A stretch of 64,000 nucleotides of DNA from Limnohabitans sp. Rim28 (GTDB taxonomy: Bacteria > Pseudomonadota > Gammaproteobacteria > Burkholderiales > Burkholderiaceae_C). The notes beneath the pieces are model-generated. The model saw only the letters and a list, made by a program, of their open reading frames with translations. It had not been told where the DNA came from and did not search any database. A program made the position numbers and the translations under genes. Below, one piece after another: positions 35,722-43,319 of this stretch. Positions within the stretch are counted from its first letter, which is position 1. Each line of letters opens with the position of its first letter. The stretch spans positions 124,001 through 188,000 of the forward strand of contig NZ_ALKN02000004.1 of NCBI RefSeq assembly GCF_000293865.2, written 5' to 3'.

Positions 35722-35814
35722 CCCAAGGAGCGTTGCAGCCCGCCGCCTTACAGGCGCAGCAGGTCAGGCTTGGGGCCGTTCAATGTCTGAATGATTTTGC
35801 ACAACGACGCTCAC
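35722..35814 (+). promoter_or_regulatory. S-adenosylhomocysteine (SAH) riboswitch controlling metH
   Basis: P1 pairs CCCAAG (35722-35727) with CTTGGG (35769-35774). The strand after P1 reads GGAGCGTTGCAG, close to the conserved GAGCGCUGCA of SAH aptamers, and CAGGCTTGG matches the conserved CAGGCUCG end. GAGCG (35728-35732) can pair with CGCTC (35808-35812) to form the family pseudoknot, and CGTT/AACG (35777-35780, 35803-35806) fits the stem between. SAH binding normally raises expression of SAH-recycling genes such as metH and ahcY, which matches the gene downstream. Confidence 0.78.
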
Positions 35815-35835
35815 CTGATGATCCAAGGTGAGCCC

Positions 35836-38586
35836 GTGTCTGTTGTCGCGTCTGAAACCGTCTCTGTCGCCCCCATGAAGCTGTCCGGCTTGGAGCCTGT
35901 CTCCATCGGCACGGCTTCGCTTTTCGTCAACGTGGGTGAGCGCACCAACGTGACGGGCTCCAAGGCCTTTGCCCGCATGATCCTGAATGGCGAGTACGAG
36001 CAGGCCTTGGCCGTGGCGCGTCAGCAGGTGGAAAACGGCGCGCAAATCATCGACGTCAACATGGACGAAGCCATGCTCGACAGCCAAGCGGCCATGGTGC
36101 GGTTTTTGAACCTGATGGCCGGTGAGCCGGACATCGCCCGCGTGCCCGTGATGGTGGATTCGAGCAAATGGACCGTGATCGAGGCCGGTCTGCGTTGCAT
36201 CCAGGGCAAGGGCATCGTCAATTCCATCAGCATGAAAGAAGGCCTGGAGGAGTTCAAGCGCCAAGCCAAGTTGGTCAAGCGTTATGGTGCGGCGGCTGTG
36301 GTCATGGCCTTTGACGAAAAAGGCCAGGCCGACACCTACCAGCGCAAGGTGGAGATTTGCGAACGCGCTTACCGCGTGTTGGTGGACGAGGTGGGCTTTC
36401 CCCCTGAAGACATCATTTTTGACCCCAATATTTTTGCCATCGCCACCGGCATTGAAGAGCACGACAACTACGCGGTGGACTTCATTGAGGCCACGCGCTG
36501 GATCAAGCAGAACTTGCCGGGCGCCAAGGTGTCGGGCGGTGTCTCGAACGTGAGTTTCTCGTTCCGTGGCAACGACCCGGTGCGCGAGGCCATCCACACC
36601 GTGTTCCTGTACCACGCGATTCAGGCGGGCATGGACATGGGCATCGTGAACGCAGGCATGGTCGGTGTTTATGACGACATTGAACCGGTGCTGCGCGAGC
36701 GTGTGGAGGATGTGGTTTTGAACCGCCGTCCTGATGCGGGCGAACGCTTGATCGAAGTGGCCGACAGCGCCAAAGGCGCAGCCAAAGACGAAAGCACCAA
36801 ACTGGCTTGGCGCGGTACGCCCGATGCCCCCGTGAGCGTGGCGCAGCGTTTGAGTTACGCACTGGTGCATGGCATCACCGACTTCATCAACGAAGACACC
36901 GAAGCCGCTTACCAAGACCTGTTGGCCCAAGGTGGCCGCCCCTTGCATGTGATCGAAGGCCCCTTGATGGATGGCATGAACGTGGTCGGCGACCTGTTCG
37001 GCCAGGGCAAGATGTTTTTGCCGCAGGTGGTGAAAAGCGCCCGGGTGATGAAGCAGGCCGTGGCGCATTTGTTGCCCTACATCGAGGCCGAAAAACTCGC
37101 ACAAGAAGCCGCTGGCGAAGACGTCAAAGCCAAGGGCAAGATCGTGATCGCCACCGTCAAGGGCGATGTGCACGACATCGGCAAAAACATCGTCACCGTG
37201 GTTTTGCAGTGCAACAACTTTGAAGTGGTCAACATGGGCGTGATGGTGCCCTGCCACGAAATTTTGGCCAAAGCCAAAGCCGAGAACGCTGACATCATTG
37301 GCCTGTCAGGCCTGATCACCCCCAGCCTGGAAGAGATGCAGTATGTGGCCGCCGAGATGGAAAAAGACGCTTATTTCCGTGACCGCCAGATGCCACTGCT
37401 GATTGGGGGTGCCACTTGCAGCCGCGTGCACACGGCCGTGAAAATTTCGCCGCACTACAGCGGCCCGGTGGTCTATGTGCCCGATGCTTCACGCAGCGTG
37501 GGCGTGGCGCAGGGATTGCTGTCGGAGCAAGCGGCCAAGTTCATTGCCGACCTGAACACCGACTATGGCAAAGTGCGCGAGCAGCACGCCAACAAAAAGC
37601 AAACCCCGATGTGGACGCTGGTGCAGGCCCGCGCCAACAAGACGCCGGTCGATTGGTCGCAAGGCGTGCCCGCTGCGCCCAAGTTCATTGGTCGCCGTGT
37701 GTTCAAAAACTACGACTTGGCCGAGATTGCGCAATACATCGATTGGGGCCCGTTCTTTCAGACCTGGGATTTGGCAGGCCCCTACCCCGCCATCCTTGAC
37801 GATGAGATCGTCGGTGAGCAAGCCCGCAAGGTCTTGGCCGATGGCCAGGCCATGCTGCAAAAAATCATCGACGGCCGCTGGGTCACGGCGAATGCTGTGC
37901 TGGGCTTGTACCCCGCCAACAGCGTGAACGACGACGACATCGCGCTTTATACCGATACATCGCGCAGCCAAGTGGCCATGACCTGGCGCGGCCTGCGTCA
38001 GCAGACCGAAAAGCAACGCATCGACAACGTGATGCGCCCCAGCCGATGCTTGGCCGATTTCGTCGCGCCACAAGGCACAGCCCCAGACCATGTCGGCGTG
38101 TTTGCCGTCACGGCAGGGATTGGCGCTGACAAACGCGCCGAAGCCTTTGAAGCCGCGCACGACGACTACAGCGCCATCATGCTCAAGTCACTGGCCGACC
38201 GTTTGGCTGAAGCCTTGGCCGAGTGCCTGCACCGCAAAGTGCGCACCGACCTGTGGGGCTACGCCGCTGGCGAGACGCTCAGCAACGACGAGATGATTGC
38301 TGAAAAATACCAGGGCATCCGCCCCGCGCCCGGCTACCCCGCTTGCCCCGACCACAGCGCCAAACAAGCCATGTTCGAGTTGTTGCAATGTCAGGACATT
38401 GGCATGGGCCTGACCGAGAGCCTGGCCATGACCCCTGCAGCCAGCGTGTCTGGTTTTTACATCGCCCACCCTGAGGCGCAGTATTTCAGCGTGGGCAAAG
38501 TGGGCGATGACCAGGTGCAAGACTTGGCGCAGCGCAGCGGGGTGGACGTCAAAGATCTGCAGCGCTTATTGGCCCCCAACCTGTAA
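35836..38586 (+). CDS. metH: Methionine synthase, B12-dependent, lacking the homocysteine-binding domain
   Basis: A 916-residue protein with the pterin-binding domain ([21 protein letters not shown] onward), the B12 cap ([24 protein letters not shown]), the B12 domain with cobalt ligand His in [10 protein letters not shown], and the reactivation domain ([17 protein letters not shown]). The roughly 320-residue homocysteine/zinc domain that starts full-length MetH is missing. GTG at 35836 is preferred because AAGGTGAG precedes it by a good distance and it lies just after the SAH riboswitch; an ATG at 35791 is inside the aptamer. The missing domain is presumably a separate protein elsewhere. Confidence 0.93.
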   Translation: MSVVASETVSVAPMKLSGLEPVSIGTASLFVNVGERTNVTGSKAFARMILNGEYEQALAVARQQVENGAQIIDVNMDEAMLDSQAAMVRFLNLMAGEPDIARVPVMVDSSKWTVIEAGLRCIQGKGIVNSISMKEGLEEFKRQAKLVKRYGAAAVVMAFDEKGQADTYQRKVEICERAYRVLVDEVGFPPEDIIFDPNIFAIATGIEEHDNYAVDFIEATRWIKQNLPGAKVSGGVSNVSFSFRGNDPVREAIHTVFLYHAIQAGMDMGIVNAGMVGVYDDIEPVLRERVEDVVLNRRPDAGERLIEVADSAKGAAKDESTKLAWRGTPDAPVSVAQRLSYALVHGITDFINEDTEAAYQDLLAQGGRPLHVIEGPLMDGMNVVGDLFGQGKMFLPQVVKSARVMKQAVAHLLPYIEAEKLAQEAAGEDVKAKGKIVIATVKGDVHDIGKNIVTVVLQCNNFEVVNMGVMVPCHEILAKAKAENADIIGLSGLITPSLEEMQYVAAEMEKDAYFRDRQMPLLIGGATCSRVHTAVKISPHYSGPVVYVPDASRSVGVAQGLLSEQAAKFIADLNTDYGKVREQHANKKQTPMWTLVQARANKTPVDWSQGVPAAPKFIGRRVFKNYDLAEIAQYIDWGPFFQTWDLAGPYPAILDDEIVGEQARKVLADGQAMLQKIIDGRWVTANAVLGLYPANSVNDDDIALYTDTSRSQVAMTWRGLRQQTEKQRIDNVMRPSRCLADFVAPQGTAPDHVGVFAVTAGIGADKRAEAFEAAHDDYSAIMLKSLADRLAEALAECLHRKVRTDLWGYAAGETLSNDEMIAEKYQGIRPAPGYPACPDHSAKQAMFELLQCQDIGMGLTESLAMTPAASVSGFYIAHPEAQYFSVGKVGDDQVQDLAQRSGVDVKDLQRLLAPNL

Positions 38587-38592
38587 GGCCCC

Positions 38593-39663
38593 ATGCAAAA
38601 CTTCTGGACTGCCTGTGGTCATCAGCATCTGACGCGCAATGAGCGCGGCTGGATGATGGCCACCCCCGACTATTGGCGTTTGTGGTTGGAGCGCCCAGAG
38701 TTGGCCTTGGTTCCGGAGTCGTGCAAAGCCGAAAAGCGCTTGCACCAAGCGCTGTTGGATACGCCTTTGATGCAGGTGACGCCCGCGCAACTCAAAGCCT
38801 TCAAGGACGATGATGCGCGCGAAAACTACGAGCTGTTTTTGCGATTTCGAGATGAGGTGGAGAGTGCGGGTTCACTCGAAGCGGCCTACATGGCTTGGCA
38901 AAAGTCCGGCAACATCCAAATGCCGCCGCTGTTCATCGACGTGGTGGTGCAAGCCATTGTGTGCAATGTGCTGTCCGAGGTGCAAGACGCCTGGGTTTGG
39001 CGGGCGGCCGAGTTGCTGTTTCGCCGTCAGCGCATCACCATCGAGGGCGGTCGGGTGCTGTCGGGCGACAGCGACACGCTGGACAGCCTGAAAGCCACCG
39101 GTGGCTTGGGTGAGATGGGCCGTTTGCTGATGGAAGGCGGCGCCACCCTCAAGGCCGTGGATGTCAAGGTGCTGCACACTGACAACGCTGAGCGTTATTT
39201 CGGGCAGCGCGAGGGCTTGGGCCGTTATGCGTTTTTGCTCGACATGACGCATGAGCTCAAAAACGAATTGCCGCACGGGTTGATCTTGAGCATGGTCAAC
39301 GCCCGTTCGGGCCTGAAAGCTTTGTCAACCGTGCTGGCCCGCTGGGTTCAGCATTTCTTGGGGGTTGCCGTCAGCATTGAGCCCGTGCAAAAAGTGGACG
39401 ACCCGGCTTGGCGATGGCATGTGGGGTTGGACGTGACAGCCACCGCTTTGCTCAATGACCTCTACCAAGGTGTTGAGTTGGACGCCAAACGCCAGCAGCA
39501 GCTCATCAGTTTGTTCAAGCTGCGTTTTGACAACCCGGATGACATGCGCGCTGATGTGCGTGGCAAGACGGTGTATTTGGGTTTGGCCATGAACGAGCAG
39601 GGTCTGCTCAAACTCAAGCCGCAAAACCTGCTGCTGAATTTGCCGCTGATGCAAGAGGTTTGA
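38593..39663 (+). CDS. DUF6352 family protein
   Basis: A 356-residue cytoplasmic protein beginning MQNFWTACGHQHLTRNERGW, rich in acidic and leucine residues and without membrane segments or known catalytic motifs. I recognise the pattern as DUF6352, a family of unknown function seen in Burkholderiales. It starts 6 bases after metH and is probably cotranscribed with it. No role can be given from sequence. Confidence 0.65.
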   Translation: MQNFWTACGHQHLTRNERGWMMATPDYWRLWLERPELALVPESCKAEKRLHQALLDTPLMQVTPAQLKAFKDDDARENYELFLRFRDEVESAGSLEAAYMAWQKSGNIQMPPLFIDVVVQAIVCNVLSEVQDAWVWRAAELLFRRQRITIEGGRVLSGDSDTLDSLKATGGLGEMGRLLMEGGATLKAVDVKVLHTDNAERYFGQREGLGRYAFLLDMTHELKNELPHGLILSMVNARSGLKALSTVLARWVQHFLGVAVSIEPVQKVDDPAWRWHVGLDVTATALLNDLYQGVELDAKRQQQLISLFKLRFDNPDDMRADVRGKTVYLGLAMNEQGLLKLKPQNLLLNLPLMQEV

Positions 39664-39729
39664 ACCTTTCGGGGCCAGGCGAGTCAACAGTGGAATTCAC
39701 GATGAGCCCATCGGTATTGATCACACGCG

Positions 39730-39999
39730 GTCATCCCCCTGGCCTTTGCGGCGGCCAACCCCAGCGCCAACGCACTGCCCGCCGCAGCCCTGCTGGCCAG
39801 CTTCATCGGCACCGGCAGCAGCTTTTTGGCGTTTGCCGCACTGGCCTAAAAATGCGGCCTGACCGAAGCCACCGAAACCATCACGGTGTTTGCTGCCACG
39901 TGCGTGTGGCCTGAACACTTTGCGTTGTTGGCTTATGGGTTTGCTGCGCTGTGTGCCATCACCACGGGGATGAGGGTGGGGTATCGGCGGTTGGGGTGA
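39730..39999 (+). pseudogene. Decayed CDP-alcohol phosphatidyltransferase family gene (C-terminal remnant)
   Basis: Frame from 39730 reads VIPLAFAAANPSANALPAAA, then SFIGTGSSFLAFAALA, a TAA stop at 39847-39849, then KCGLTEATETITVF...WPEHFALLAYGFAALCAITTG and a natural TGA at 39997-39999. Intact homologues have SFIGTGSSFLAFAALAEKR, about 15-20 residues, then GLTEATET. So this is the C-terminal half of such a membrane enzyme with an internal deletion and a nonsense codon, and no N-terminus remains. It follows the DUF6352 gene and marks the start of a disturbed region. Confidence 0.7.
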
Positions 40000-40049
40000 G
40001 GTTAAGCCGCCATGTGATCAGCTTGGATGGGGCCAATAAGCAAGAACAT

Positions 40050-40106
40050 TAACTTAGAGTTCAGCGGTGCACGGCACCTGCGCGCGTCCGTTGGAGAGGC
40101 AAGTTA
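40050..40106. repeat. 57-bp imperfect palindrome, attC-like
   Basis: Outer arms TAACTT (40050-40055) and AAGTTA (40101-40106) flank partial inner complements (CAGCGG with CCGTTG) and a central hairpin GGTGC-ACG-GCACC (40066-40078). Size and layout recall integron attC recombination sites, read on the minus strand after the antitoxin gene whose C-terminus runs into it. The core boxes do not fully match attC consensus and no integrase is seen. Confidence 0.35.
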
Positions 40107-40330
40107 GAAGTGGTCGCTTCAAGACGCTCGGCCAGCCAAATCTTGATAACAGACTGCCGTGTAACTCCCAGTTTGCTAGCTTCACGATCTAGTGAGTCAA
40201 TCATCCATGTTGGAAAATCGACATTCACCCGCTTCTGTTCTTGCAGAACGCGCTTGGCTTTGGATAAATCCAAAGAGGTCGTGATGTCGTCGCCCTCATC
40301 AAACTGTTGCTCGAACTTCTTAGCTTTCAT
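40061..40330 (-). CDS. CopG/BrnA-type antitoxin, without an adjacent toxin
   Basis: An 89-residue protein: an acidic N-terminus (KAKKFEQQFDEGDDITTSLDLSKAKR) and a ribbon-helix-helix domain (RVNVDFPTWMIDSLDREASKLGVTRQSVIKIWLAERL). This is the layout of BrnA/CopG-type II antitoxins, which bind their own promoter and a BrnT/RelE-like toxin. No BrnT-like gene is next to it; the upstream neighbour on the same strand, 35 bases away, is an unknown 277-residue protein. A GAGGTGG box sits 6 bases before ATG 40330. The last 15 residues run into the attC-like palindrome. Confidence 0.8.
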   Translation of the reverse strand: MKAKKFEQQFDEGDDITTSLDLSKAKRVLQEQKRVNVDFPTWMIDSLDREASKLGVTRQSVIKIWLAERLEATTSNLPLQRTRAGAVHR

Positions 40331-40365
40331 AAAGTACCACCTCTTCTGTGCGTTCGCAACACATC

Positions 40366-41199
40366 TTACGGTTCTATATCGGAGATGAATATCCTAGCAA
40401 GGATGCCGGAAGTGAATAACAACTTGGCTTTAACCCGTATTGGATCTCCCGAGGCAAGTGCCATAGCGTAAGGATTGTGTGGGTATTTAAGAAATGGATC
40501 AGAAATTTCCGTGGTTACTCGGAATTCTTCTGGGTAGCCGAAGGGGTGTGCTTTGGCAGTGCCACGCTTTGTGTCAAGCTCGGACAGGCGTACGGTGATC
40601 ACTTCCACGCCAGTTAGCTCATCTGGGCCATTTTTGCGAATCTCTTCTGCATCAGCCAAGTTGTACGTATTTTTGAATCGACCGTCACGAGTGGAAACGG
40701 TGAGTAGTGCAGCGCTTGGGCCGATGGGTGAAACAGCCATACGGCTTGCACTGCGCATCTCCACCGCCATACGTTCAACAGTATCAAGTAGGCGGCCGAT
40801 TACTCGCTCATCCAGGGAGCCGAGTTCTTTGATGGCTAGTTCCAGAGAATGTTTTAGTGCTTCCGTCTCTGCCGGCTTGTTGGCATTACGTGTAAGAAAC
40901 CAGTTCACCAGAATTGCAGCTACGGCTCCAAATGAGCCGGAGATGATTTGATGCTGCTTCACGAATTCCCAGAACGCGGCAACAGTAAAACAGTTTGCCT
41001 TTGGCTCTTCTGCGAGGAGCCTGACTGAATGGGTAACGAAGTAGCGTGAGTAGCGCTGGGTGACGGCGAAGTGGGCTGCAACTGAAGCTATGCGCGCGAG
41101 TCCCTGCATTGACTCCCCCAAGGCATACAGCTCGATCTTGTGTTGCTCTGCATCGATTCCGTCGAATCTGAAGATAAGTCCATCGTCCTGTTCGATCAT
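40366..41199 (-). CDS. Hypothetical protein with a central membrane segment
   Basis: A 277-residue protein I do not recognise firmly. It begins MIEQDDGLIFRFDGIDAEQH, followed by KIELYALGESMQGLARIASVAAHFAVTQRY, which looks like a conserved domain start. One likely membrane span lies near residues 93-111 (GSFGAVAAILVNWFLT), then a helical stretch and a beta-rich C-terminal part (about 175-277). Its base composition is visibly less GC-rich than its neighbours. A GGAG box lies 5 bases before ATG 41199. It sits just upstream of the orphan antitoxin on the same strand and may be cotranscribed with it. No function is assigned. Confidence 0.7.
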   Translation of the reverse strand: MIEQDDGLIFRFDGIDAEQHKIELYALGESMQGLARIASVAAHFAVTQRYSRYFVTHSVRLLAEEPKANCFTVAAFWEFVKQHQIISGSFGAVAAILVNWFLTRNANKPAETEALKHSLELAIKELGSLDERVIGRLLDTVERMAVEMRSASRMAVSPIGPSAALLTVSTRDGRFKNTYNLADAEEIRKNGPDELTGVEVITVRLSELDTKRGTAKAHPFGYPEEFRVTTEISDPFLKYPHNPYAMALASGDPIRVKAKLLFTSGILARIFISDIEP

Positions 41200-41560
41200 G
41201 CCTGCTCCATGATATTTTTGGCTCTATTGATTGGTTGCCCGCCAGAAAGCCAAACATGATGTTCAGCGCAAAACCCGGTTGATACACCCGGCTCGTGTCG
41301 ATACATCTTTTTGTTGAAATCGTTGCAAGTGGCTCACGCCATGGGTTTCAGGCCAAGCTCTGTAGGTGCATGCAGGATTGAATTCCAGCCTAAACCCGCA
41401 ATCTAGCCCCTTGCAACTTCCCTCCCGCACCATCCAGCGCAACAGGCATGAAGCGCCCAACTATACCCAAATAAATACGAAAAATTAGCTACAAAAACTT
41501 TGCGCGTTCATTCTTCACCAGCCCCCCAACTCACCCCAAGCACCAACTGGTACGCGCCAT

Positions 41561-41605
41561 TGCGGCGAATATGCCGCTTATTCGCCGCATTTTTTGCGGT
41601 GAAAA
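41561..41605. repeat. Three alternating TGCGGCGAATA half-sites
   Basis: TGCGGCGAATA (41561-41571), its exact inverse TATTCGCCGCA (41579-41589) and a third, slightly degenerate copy TGCGGTGAAAA (41595-41605) form two adjacent inverted repeats with 7- and 5-base centres. Such spacing fits binding of a dimeric or oligomeric regulator. They lie about 150 bases upstream of the Fic start codon. Confidence 0.6.
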
Positions 41606-41658
41606 ATGACGCCTCAGCGCCTTCACAAACCGATTGCACGACACTATGACTTGCAAGG

Positions 41659-41736
41659 GCGACACATTGAGCGACATAATGGGTACATATACTGTCGCTC
41701 TTGGTCGCGCTTAACTCCTTGAGTGCGACAAATTGA
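41659..41736. repeat. GCGACA-type direct and inverted repeats around the Fic promoter
   Basis: GCGACACATTGA (41659-41670) and GCGACAAATTGA (41725-41736) match at 11 of 12 bases. GCGACATAATGG (41671-41682) is a third related copy, and TGTCGC (41693-41698) is an inverted copy. The array brackets a promoter candidate and ends 16 bases before the Fic ATG, so it is probably an operator array. Confidence 0.55.
41667..41693 (+). promoter_or_regulatory. Candidate promoter of the Fic gene
   Basis: TTGAGC (41667-41672) and TATACT (41688-41693) resemble sigma-70 boxes, separated by 15 bases, slightly short. Both are embedded in the GCGACA repeats, which would place a repressor on the promoter. Confidence 0.4.
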
Positions 41737-41752
41737 CCCTAAAGGCCACCCC

Positions 41753-43225
41753 ATGCCCCGCATCACCCCCGCCGACGAATTGCAATGGATCGAATCCATC
41801 GTGGCCGCGCACCCGGGCGGGATCGGCGTTGCCGAGATCGAGGGGGTCATGGCGCAGCGCCAGGGCGGGGCGCTGAACCGCCGTACTTTGCAGCGCCGCT
41901 TGCTCAAACTCATGAATGCTCAGCGGATCGCGTCTGAGGGGCAGAGCATTGCGCTGGTCTACAAGCCGGTGGCGCAGACATGGGCGCAGTTTGCGGGTGG
42001 GGGCGTCAGTGCCCCTTTGAGCATGGGAGTCGGCGCGGCCGAGGCGGAGCCCGATCTGCCGGTCTCGCCCGCAGGCGCCAGCATCCGTGACCGGGTCCGT
42101 CAGCCGCTGATGCACCGCCGCCCGGTGGGTTATCGGCGTGAGTTTTTAGCGGCGTATCAGCCGGGCGTCACGTTTTATTTGCCAGCATCGCTGCGAAGCC
42201 AGCTGCACGAGATGGGACGCACCCCTGCACATGAGCACCCCGCAGGCACTTACGCCCGCGACATCTTGAGCCGTTTGTTGGTGGATTTGTCGTGGGCTTC
42301 ATCGCGGCTGGAGGGCAATACCTACAGCCGCCTGGACACGCAAAACCTGATCGAGCATGGTCAGGCTGCGCAGGGCAAGGACGCCATCGAAACGCAGATG
42401 ATCCTGAACCACAAAGCCGCCATCGAGATGCTGATGGAGGACACGGACGAGGACACGAACGAGGTGGGCTTTGATGCCTTCACGTTCAAAAACTTGCATG
42501 CGGTCTTGTCGCAAGACCTGATGCGCGACCCGCAGGCCAGTGGCAGGCTGCGTCGGCGCGTGGTCGAGATTTCGGGCACGGTGTTTCACCCCGTCGCCAT
42601 GCCCCAGGTGATTGAGGACTGTTTTGAACTGCTGCTTGGCAAAGCTGCCGCCATTACCGATCCGTTTGAGCAGGCGTTTTTCCTCATGGTGCAGCTGCCG
42701 TATTTGCAGCCGTTTGAAGATGTGAACAAACGCGTGTCGCGCATTGCCGCCAACATGCCGCTGATCCAGCACAAGCTGTGCCCCTTGTCGTTCATCGATG
42801 TGCCCGAACGGGCTTACATCGAGGGCACTTTTGGGGTGTATGAGCTCAACGAGGTCGATTTGTTGCGCGACGTGTTTGTGTGGGCGTATGAGCGCTCGTG
42901 CCAGCGTTATCTGGCCACCACCCAAACCATGGTGGAGCCAAACCCCCTCAAGATCAAATACCGCGAGGCGCTGATTCAGGCGGTGCAGGCGGTGGTCAAG
43001 GGCCTGCAAACGCCCACACCAGACGCGCTGGCCCCCGTGGTGGCGCGCATGCAGGTGCCCGCAGCCGACCAGGAGGCGTTCACCTGCATGCTGGCCGAGG
43101 CGCTGCAGCAGTTGCACGAAGGCAGTGTGGCCCGCTACCGGTTGCGTCGCTCTGAATACCTGGCCTGGCAGTTGGCTTGCTCGGGAGGTGGCGATCACCC
43201 GTCACCTTTTGGCCAGCCGCACTGA
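41753..43225 (+). CDS. Fic family protein with N-terminal winged helix; catalytic His replaced by Gln
   Basis: A 490-residue protein. Residues 1-65 look like a winged helix (GGIGVAEIEGVMAQR...LNRRTLQRRLLKLM), and the Fic core spans about 150-370. An inhibitory motif SSRLEGN (S183, E187, G188, N189) is present, as in self-inhibited Fic proteins. The active-site loop, normally HPFxDGNGR, reads QPFEDVNKR (Q319-R327): the catalytic His is Gln and the anion-binding Gly positions are changed. AMP transfer by the usual mechanism is therefore unlikely. ATG at 41753 has AAAGG upstream. The DNA-binding domain and repeat-rich promoter suggest autoregulation. Confidence 0.85.
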   Translation: MPRITPADELQWIESIVAAHPGGIGVAEIEGVMAQRQGGALNRRTLQRRLLKLMNAQRIASEGQSIALVYKPVAQTWAQFAGGGVSAPLSMGVGAAEAEPDLPVSPAGASIRDRVRQPLMHRRPVGYRREFLAAYQPGVTFYLPASLRSQLHEMGRTPAHEHPAGTYARDILSRLLVDLSWASSRLEGNTYSRLDTQNLIEHGQAAQGKDAIETQMILNHKAAIEMLMEDTDEDTNEVGFDAFTFKNLHAVLSQDLMRDPQASGRLRRRVVEISGTVFHPVAMPQVIEDCFELLLGKAAAITDPFEQAFFLMVQLPYLQPFEDVNKRVSRIAANMPLIQHKLCPLSFIDVPERAYIEGTFGVYELNEVDLLRDVFVWAYERSCQRYLATTQTMVEPNPLKIKYREALIQAVQAVVKGLQTPTPDALAPVVARMQVPAADQEAFTCMLAEALQQLHEGSVARYRLRRSEYLAWQLACSGGGDHPSPFGQPH

Positions 43226-43319
43226 AGGGTCTGTTCATCGGCGTTATCGTTCACAGTCTTGGGCAGCGCGCATCTCGCACCATCCGCCAAGTGATCGCCC
43301 CATCAGGAGTTCCCCTTTC

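Larger units (their letters stand above)
41200..41752. other. Intergenic region, 553 bp, with two repeat families upstream of the Fic gene
   Basis: This stretch separates the divergent hypothetical gene and the Fic gene and is less GC-rich than its surroundings. Bases 41200-41540 hold nothing I can support; a 65-codon minus-strand frame there has no ribosome-binding site or family look. Bases 41561-41605 and 41659-41736 hold the repeat arrays listed separately, and a promoter candidate lies at 41667-41693. Confidence 0.6.

Noticed and set aside
35783..35794. Three-codon frame ATG TCT GAA TGA before metH as a leader peptide
   Set aside because: It lies inside the SAH aptamer and lacks a ribosome-binding site; probably chance.
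39660..39914. 84-codon plus-strand ORF after the DUF6352 gene
   Set aside because: It is a different frame across the CDP-alcohol phosphatidyltransferase remnant and has no family look or ribosome-binding site.
40331..40365. Space for a BrnT toxin before the antitoxin
   Set aside because: Only 35 bases separate the antitoxin from the preceding stop codon, and no BrnT motif is found on either strand nearby.
41263..41460. 65-codon minus-strand ORF in the intergenic region before the Fic gene
   Set aside because: No ribosome-binding site, atypical composition and no recognisable motif.
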